Assembly (NCBI RefSeq): GCF_018860755.1
Contig: NZ_JAHKPW010000060.1
Span: 29,537 to 63,380, forward strand
Origin: Colwellia sp. D2M02
GTDB taxonomy: Bacteria > Pseudomonadota > Gammaproteobacteria > Enterobacterales > Alteromonadaceae
Direction: 5' to 3'
Length of the DNA: 33,844 nucleotides
In this document: piece after piece, positions 29,579 to 33,844 of the stretch
How positions within the stretch are numbered: the stretch's first letter is position 1
Layout of the letters: every line of letters starts with the position of its first letter
The notes under the pieces: model-generated
The model's input: the letters and a program-made list of their open reading frames with translations, nothing else
What the model was told of the DNA's origin: nothing
Database searches by the model: none
Translations under genes and position numbers: made by a program

Positions 29579-30175
29579 ATGAAAGTATTACAACAACCGC
29601 CACTAACTATCGTTTTGACAGTGATTTATGCCAGCATCAGTTTTTCTGCTACGGCAAACACTAGCCAAAGCACAAGTTCCGATCATCCTAAAGCGATGAT
29701 GAGTGGTGCTGCTTACAAGTTTACGGTTAATGAAGAGCCTGATGTTGTTATTCCAAAACTATCAACACCTGATATTGTTAATGCCAAAAACTCTGACAAT
29801 AGTCCAGATGATACCTCCGCTACTGAACCTCGTACAGCAAAACCTTTAGCAAGTAACCCTACACTATTTTTGGAACACATCACCAAAAGTGAGAACCAGT
29901 TTATTCCTGTAATACAAGACGCTATTATTTTCGCTAATTTTGGTGATGAACTGCCCGCTATTGTTAACTATTATACTTTTGCAAACCAAGCTCATATTAT
30001 CAAGTTTTATCAAGAGGCTTATGGAGAGTTAGTGAGTCAGGATACTCAGTACGGTCGTTTGACGTTGCACTTTCGTGCTAATGAACAGCAAATACGGGTG
30101 ATTATTTCACCACAAGATAAAAAACAACAAGTTGACGTTATTGTCACTTTATTAGATAAAAACACGCTTCTGTAG
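29579..30175 (+). CDS. Unknown secreted (periplasmic) protein
   Basis: This 198-residue protein has a Sec-type signal peptide (about 1-27, cleavage likely after SATA). A low-complexity Ser/Thr/Asp-rich linker (about 28-95) follows, then a compact C-terminal domain (about 98-198) beginning LFLEHITKSENQFIPVIQDAI and containing FYQEAYGEL. I do not recognise the family. AGGAAG lies 9 nt before the ATG. It is followed after 25 nt by the GNAT gene on the same strand, so it may be the first gene of the operon that ends with the borosin-like pair, though a functional link is only positional. Confidence 0.75.
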   Translation: MKVLQQPPLTIVLTVIYASISFSATANTSQSTSSDHPKAMMSGAAYKFTVNEEPDVVIPKLSTPDIVNAKNSDNSPDDTSATEPRTAKPLASNPTLFLEHITKSENQFIPVIQDAIIFANFGDELPAIVNYYTFANQAHIIKFYQEAYGELVSQDTQYGRLTLHFRANEQQIRVIISPQDKKQQVDVIVTLLDKNTLL

Positions 30176-30200
30176 TTAGTTTTCTCAATTTAATAACTCA

Positions 30201-30794
30201 ATGTTATCAATATCCACTGAGCGGCTTACTTTGCGGCCGCTCATCGCTGCTGATCAAGACATGTTTTGTCAGCTATACACTAGTAAGCATACCATGGCTT
30301 ATATGTCAGCTCCCTATAGCGCAGAAAAAGCTAAAAAGACTTTCTATAGCGCTCTACATTTTAATAAAAACCAAAACCGCGTCATTAACACTTGGGCTAT
30401 TACTTTGAAGTGCTTAAACGCTCCTTATACAGCGACAAATATGAGTTTTGGTATTGTCATGGTATACGATGAATGGAAGCAAGAAAGACTCGCTAATATT
30501 GAGGTTGGCGTATTGCTCTTACCTGAAGTAACTAAACAAGGGTTTGCTAAAGAAGCATTAATGGGTTTATTAGGTTATTGCTTTAACAGGCTATCTTTAC
30601 CCCAAGTTAACATTCGCTTTCATCAAGACAATAACTTAATGCAAATTATTGCTAGAAAGTTAGGTTTTACATCACTCGCTCACAAATTGCCTAACAATTT
30701 ATCGCTCAGTAAAAGCAAATCGACACTTAAGAGTAAAAATGCCATGTTAGTGCAGCAATTAACTGCACAACAATGGCAAGCCGGTCATGTTTAA
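30201..30794 (+). CDS. GNAT-family N-acetyltransferase, RimJ/RimL-like
   Basis: This 197-residue protein has the N-terminal ISTERLTLRPLIAADQDMF typical of RimJ/RimL-type acetyltransferases. The central strand and acetyl-CoA loop read EVGVLLLPEVTKQGFAKEAL (101-120), followed by a helix and the usual late ARKLGFTS motif. The acetyl-CoA loop is slightly degenerate: the residue normally Gln or Arg three places before the first Gly is T111. The substrate is unknown; it could be a protein N-terminus, a ribosomal protein or a peptide. It lies between the secreted protein (25 nt) and the borosin-like methyltransferase (38 nt), all on one strand, so a tailoring role on the peptide is possible but unproven. 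Confidence 0.85.
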   Translation: MLSISTERLTLRPLIAADQDMFCQLYTSKHTMAYMSAPYSAEKAKKTFYSALHFNKNQNRVINTWAITLKCLNAPYTATNMSFGIVMVYDEWKQERLANIEVGVLLLPEVTKQGFAKEALMGLLGYCFNRLSLPQVNIRFHQDNNLMQIIARKLGFTSLAHKLPNNLSLSKSKSTLKSKNAMLVQQLTAQQWQAGHV

Positions 30795-30832
30795 AATCAT
30801 TAAAATAGGCGCACACGCGTAGAAGGAATATT

Positions 30833-31639
30833 ATGAAGGGGAGTTTAATTTGCGTAGGTACTGGCATGATGCTTGGTGCTCATATCAGCCCTATTTGTCA
30901 AAGCCATATAGAACATGCCGATGTGGTTTTCTCTTTAATGGCCTCTGCAATTACTGAGCGCTGGTTAGCAGAAAAAAATAATGATGTACGTAGCTTACAA
31001 AGCTTTTATCAAGAAGGTAAAAACCGCAACCACAGTTACAATGAAATGGTTAACGCCATTATTGATGAAGTAAAAGCAGGTAAAAAAGTAGTGGCAGCTT
31101 TTTATGGTCACCCAGGAGTTTTTGCTTGTGTTGCTCACCGTGCAATAAAAATAGCTCATATTGAAGGGTTTAATGCTCACATGGAGCCAGGAATATCTGC
31201 TGAATCATGCTTATATGCAGATTTATCGATAGACCCAGGTACCTATGGCTGCGCTCACTTTGAAGCGAGTCAATTTTTATTTTATCAACGCCAGATAGAT
31301 ACCAGTGCATATTTAGTACTATGGCAAGTAGGTTTTACTGGTGACAGGTCATTAACAAAATTTAATACTGATAAAGCTTATAAACAAGTTTTAGTGGACT
31401 TATTAACGACATTTTATCCTGATGATCATCTCGTAATATTATATCAAGCAAAAGTACTACCAATAGAAACAGTGCGAGCCGATAAAGTGCCTTTACATGA
31501 GCTAGCAAGTCATAAAATTTATCAACATACTACACTGGTCATTCCACCAACAAAGAAAATGCTAGTAAATCAAGTCATACTTGATAAACTCGAAGGCTTA
31601 GGGCGAAAAAGTAACCAGCCCAAACTTAAATTAGTTTAA
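30833..31639 (+). CDS. Tetrapyrrole-methylase-fold SAM enzyme, probable borosin peptide alpha-N-methyltransferase (SonM/OphMA-like)
   Basis: This 268-residue protein has the class III (tetrapyrrole methylase) fold but resembles peptide backbone N-methyltransferases far more than cobalamin or siroheme enzymes. GSL-x-x-VGTG (3-11) opens the SAM site. FYQEGKNRNHSY (58-69) holds Y59, R65 and Y69, which align without gaps to Y66, R72 and Y76 of OphMA, the catalytic set of borosin enzymes. AFYGHPGVF (89-97), PGISAESCLYADLSIDPG (119-136) and YLVLWQVGF also match that family. Unlike fungal OphMA, no core peptide is fused to the C-terminus, so it is a split enzyme like SonM of Shewanella. AAGGA lies 6 nt before the ATG. 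The adjacent small gene is the likely substrate. A different TP-methylase function is possible but less likely. Confidence 0.85.
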   Translation: MKGSLICVGTGMMLGAHISPICQSHIEHADVVFSLMASAITERWLAEKNNDVRSLQSFYQEGKNRNHSYNEMVNAIIDEVKAGKKVVAAFYGHPGVFACVAHRAIKIAHIEGFNAHMEPGISAESCLYADLSIDPGTYGCAHFEASQFLFYQRQIDTSAYLVLWQVGFTGDRSLTKFNTDKAYKQVLVDLLTTFYPDDHLVILYQAKVLPIETVRADKVPLHELASHKIYQHTTLVIPPTKKMLVNQVILDKLEGLGRKSNQPKLKLV

Positions 31640-31667
31640 CGCTTAATTATAAAAACAAGGATATTCT

Positions 31668-31991
31668 ATGAAAAGTAACACTGTTAACAATCTCATTACT
31701 GATGCCGAAAAAAATACGATTAAATTAATTGAACAACTGGCGACACAGTCGACACTTCAAGAGTTACAACCTAAAAGTCATGCGATTAAAAGTACAGACA
31801 TCACATGCGAATTAAAGAAAGCACTACTTGAGCAAGATATTTCGAGTTTAGAAGCTCAACTTAACCTTAGTGGTAACATAAAGTGTGTCGGAATTTTTCC
31901 AGCTGAAGACGAAGAAGAGCAAACAGATGAGCAAGAAGGTGATCAAGAAGATAACAAAGAAGCACAAAGCCTCATAAAATTTGCCATTTAA
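31668..31991 (+). CDS. Probable split borosin precursor peptide (SonA-like) with acidic tail
   Basis: This 107-residue protein starts 28 nt after the methyltransferase with a matching AAGGA ribosome binding site. Residues 5-66 look all-helical. DITCELKKALLEQDISSLEAQL (44-65, quoted in parts) has the AL..xD...L pattern of borosin-binding domains in OphMA and SonA. A short hydrophobic strip follows, CVGIF (73-77) ending in PAED, which is where methylated core residues would lie. Next comes a very acidic stretch (about 80-98) and a hydrophobic C-terminus SLIKFAI. There is no signal peptide. There are two Cys residues (C47 and C73). The 30-residue acidic extension is longer than I recall for SonA. 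The domain match is by eye. Confidence 0.75.
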   Translation: MKSNTVNNLITDAEKNTIKLIEQLATQSTLQELQPKSHAIKSTDITCELKKALLEQDISSLEAQLNLSGNIKCVGIFPAEDEEEQTDEQEGDQEDNKEAQSLIKFAI

Positions 31992-32011
31992 CTTACTCAT
32001 TGACCAAATAA

Positions 32012-32032
32012 GCCGAGTAACTATTACTCGGC
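32012..32032 (+). terminator. 9-bp hairpin between the precursor gene and the GGDEF gene
   Basis: GCCGAGTAA (32012-32020) pairs perfectly with TTACTCGGC (32024-32032) around a 3-nt loop, 20 nt after the precursor stop codon. There is no U-tract, so it may protect the 3' end of the precursor message or set its ratio to the downstream gene rather than terminate fully. Confidence 0.5.
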
Positions 32033-32047
32033 AGTTATAAAATTAAT

Positions 32048-33829
32048 ATGTTGATAAATCTCTCTCATAAATACAATTTTTTACATAAGCTTTATTTAGG
32101 CTTATTTTATGCGCTTTTTATACTGTGTAGTCACGCTAGTTATGCCACTCAAGGTGTTAGTGAAAATAACCTTTTAAATATCGATAGTATGCTAATTGAG
32201 GCTGATAAACTACGTAGCCATGCTCCTGCTTTAGGGCAAGAGATCATTACCAAACTAGAGAATAATATTACTAAGTTAAGCGAGTCTCAACGCCATCATT
32301 TAACTTACCTTAGTGCTTCCAAATCAATTTATCAGGGAAATTACCTTGAAGGCGAAAAAAAATTCTTAGCTTTATTAACCTCGAACACCAGTGAGTTAAT
32401 CAAATTCAGAGCAAACTATAGTTTGATAAATCTATATACGTTACAACAACGTTGGCAAGAAGGTTTACAGCAAGTAGCCAAGGTACTGACAACCAGAAAG
32501 AGTATTGAAGGGGATGAACACTTTAAATTAGCACTTGTGTCAGTAATAGCCTTCTATAACCAAATTGAGCAATACCAGTTAGCTCTTGATTATAGTGAGC
32601 AGCTATTACACAACATCAGTGAAAAAAGAACTCATTGTATAGTTAATCAATTGGTATTATTGGCTAAATTAGAAACTCAAAAACTATCTATTAAAAGCAA
32701 TGAATTAACAAAAGGCATTGAAGTTTGCCAACAAGCCAATGAACCGATTTTTACTGGAATTATTCGAAGTTATCAAGCTCGCTTGCATTTAAATGAGAAA
32801 AACGCAGATGATGCGATTAATGCCTTACTACCACATTTAAATGCTGTTAAGTCTACCCATTATAAAGTTTTGATTAGCTTAACTTATAATTTATTAGCAC
32901 AGGCATATCATTTGAAAAGTGATATAGATAAGACAAAAGAATATGCTCTTTTAGCTGAAGATGTAGGCGGTGGTTTAACAAAAAATAAAGAGATTGCGGC
33001 AACTTACAAACTACTTTTTCAAATTGCGGAGCAAGAAGGTAACTTTGAGCAGGCTTTATATTTTCATAAAAAATATAGCCAAGCGACGCAAAAACACCTC
33101 GATGAAGTGCAGGCAAAACAAATCGCATTCCAATTAGCTAAACACAATGATTACGCGAATAAACAGCGTATAGAGCAACAAAATCAGCAAATTGATTTAC
33201 TTAGTGTTCAACATCTATTAACTAAAAAACAAGCCGAAAACTCATTACTTTTGATTATGCTTTTAATCGTATTTTTAATGGCGCTTGCTTTATGGGCTTA
33301 TAAATCATGGTTAGTTCAGCAACGTTTAAAACAGTTAACTGAGTATGACAGTTTAACCAAGGTACATAGCAGAGGTCACTTTATTCAGCTCGCAAAAAGT
33401 TCCTTAAAGCACTGTCAAAAAACAGAGCAGCCATTAACTTGTGTATTATTTGATTTAGATAATTTCAAACGCATTAATGATAACTACGGTCATGCTATAG
33501 GCGATAAAACCTTAAAAGAAGTCGCGAGAGTCTGTAGAAAAATTGGTCGGCAAAATGATATTTTAGGTCGCTTAGGTGGCGAGGAGTTCGCCTATATATT
33601 ACCAGGGTGTAGCGTTATTATCGCCGAAGATATAGCCCAACGATGTCGATTAAGTATTCAACAAATTGACTATAAGGCTTTAGGTCTTAATGATCCCATA
33701 ACGGCAAGCTTTGGTATAAGTGATGTTGCTATATCTGGCTTTGAGTTAACTGACTTACTCGGTGATGCTGATAGTGCGATGTATGCTTCTAAAGAACACG
33801 GAAGAAATTGCGTTAATACTTTTAGATAG
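32048..33829 (+). CDS. Membrane diguanylate cyclase with periplasmic TPR-like sensor and GGDEF domain
   Basis: This 593-residue protein has a signal peptide or anchor (about 1-33, SYA before the mature part). A helical TPR-like periplasmic region spans about 45-350, then a coiled coil (about 355-397), a transmembrane helix (399-418) and a cytoplasmic GGDEF domain (about 430-593). The active site is GGEEF (510-514), the FDLDNFKRIND metal site is intact, and an RxxD inhibitory site (RQND, 501-504) lies exactly five residues upstream. It should make cyclic di-GMP and be feedback-inhibited. No Shine-Dalgarno precedes the ATG. It lies 56 nt after the borosin precursor gene with a hairpin between, so joint transcription is possible. 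The stop codon is 15 nt from the window end. Confidence 0.92.
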   Translation: MLINLSHKYNFLHKLYLGLFYALFILCSHASYATQGVSENNLLNIDSMLIEADKLRSHAPALGQEIITKLENNITKLSESQRHHLTYLSASKSIYQGNYLEGEKKFLALLTSNTSELIKFRANYSLINLYTLQQRWQEGLQQVAKVLTTRKSIEGDEHFKLALVSVIAFYNQIEQYQLALDYSEQLLHNISEKRTHCIVNQLVLLAKLETQKLSIKSNELTKGIEVCQQANEPIFTGIIRSYQARLHLNEKNADDAINALLPHLNAVKSTHYKVLISLTYNLLAQAYHLKSDIDKTKEYALLAEDVGGGLTKNKEIAATYKLLFQIAEQEGNFEQALYFHKKYSQATQKHLDEVQAKQIAFQLAKHNDYANKQRIEQQNQQIDLLSVQHLLTKKQAENSLLLIMLLIVFLMALALWAYKSWLVQQRLKQLTEYDSLTKVHSRGHFIQLAKSSLKHCQKTEQPLTCVLFDLDNFKRINDNYGHAIGDKTLKEVARVCRKIGRQNDILGRLGGEEFAYILPGCSVIIAEDIAQRCRLSIQQIDYKALGLNDPITASFGISDVAISGFELTDLLGDADSAMYASKEHGRNCVNTFR

Positions 33830-33844
33830 TACTTTTAGAGAGTA

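Overview
The window is AT-rich chromosomal DNA of a marine-type gammaproteobacterium. Gene order and protein sequences point to the Alteromonadales, probably a Colwellia/Thalassotalea-like member of the Colwelliaceae; this rests on recognition, not on a database search. The conserved blocks rlmE-ftsH-folP-glmM, tpiA-secG-tRNA-Leu(GAG), dapB-carA-carB-greA and zipA-ligA with divergent cysZ are classic gammaproteobacterial synteny. Coding is dense and nearly every gene is intact.

Layout. 1-73 is the end of a small inverted-repeat element; a second, complete copy lies at 24156-24300. 425-1732 (-) is a RhlE-like DEAD-box helicase, divergent from a large SWIM/SNF2 ATPase (1993-5301). 5461-6252 (-) is a phytanoyl-CoA-dioxygenase-like oxygenase. 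Next come tRNA-Leu(GAG), secG and tpiA, transcribed leftward from a good sigma70 promoter, then glmM, folP, ftsH and rlmE (also leftward), divergent from yhbY. 13770-14904 (-) holds an SPFH membrane protein and a small ribbon-helix-helix protein behind a near-consensus promoter with a palindrome in the leader. 15110-22423 (-) holds greA, carB, carA, dapB, an unknown small protein and an FKBP isomerase. 22730-24091 (+) is an NhaC-type antiporter. After the small element comes an unknown membrane protein, then DUF3392-like, ligA and zipA (-), and divergent cysZ (+).

The most interesting part is 29579-33829 (+): a secreted unknown protein, a GNAT-type acetyltransferase, a tetrapyrrole-methylase-fold protein that looks like a borosin (peptide backbone alpha-N-methyltransferase) enzyme, a 107-residue protein with the layout of a split borosin precursor, and a periplasmic-TPR/GGDEF diguanylate cyclase. 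The methyltransferase keeps the Tyr/Arg/Tyr catalytic set and the YGHPGVF region of OphMA. The small gene 28 bp downstream has a helical borosin-binding-like domain followed by a short hydrophobic strip and a long acidic tail. This is probably a split borosin RiPP locus of the SonM/SonA type.

How the genes work together. The central part is housekeeping: cell-wall precursor supply (glmM), folate (folP), membrane proteolysis (ftsH), rRNA modification and ribosome assembly (rlmE, yhbY), protein export (secG), glycolysis (tpiA), carbamoyl phosphate (carAB), lysine/diaminopimelate (dapB), transcript cleavage (greA), division (zipA), DNA ligation (ligA) and sulfate uptake (cysZ). Many 3' ends carry long perfect hairpins, some with and some without a U-tract. 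A terminator-like hairpin also sits directly in front of greA.
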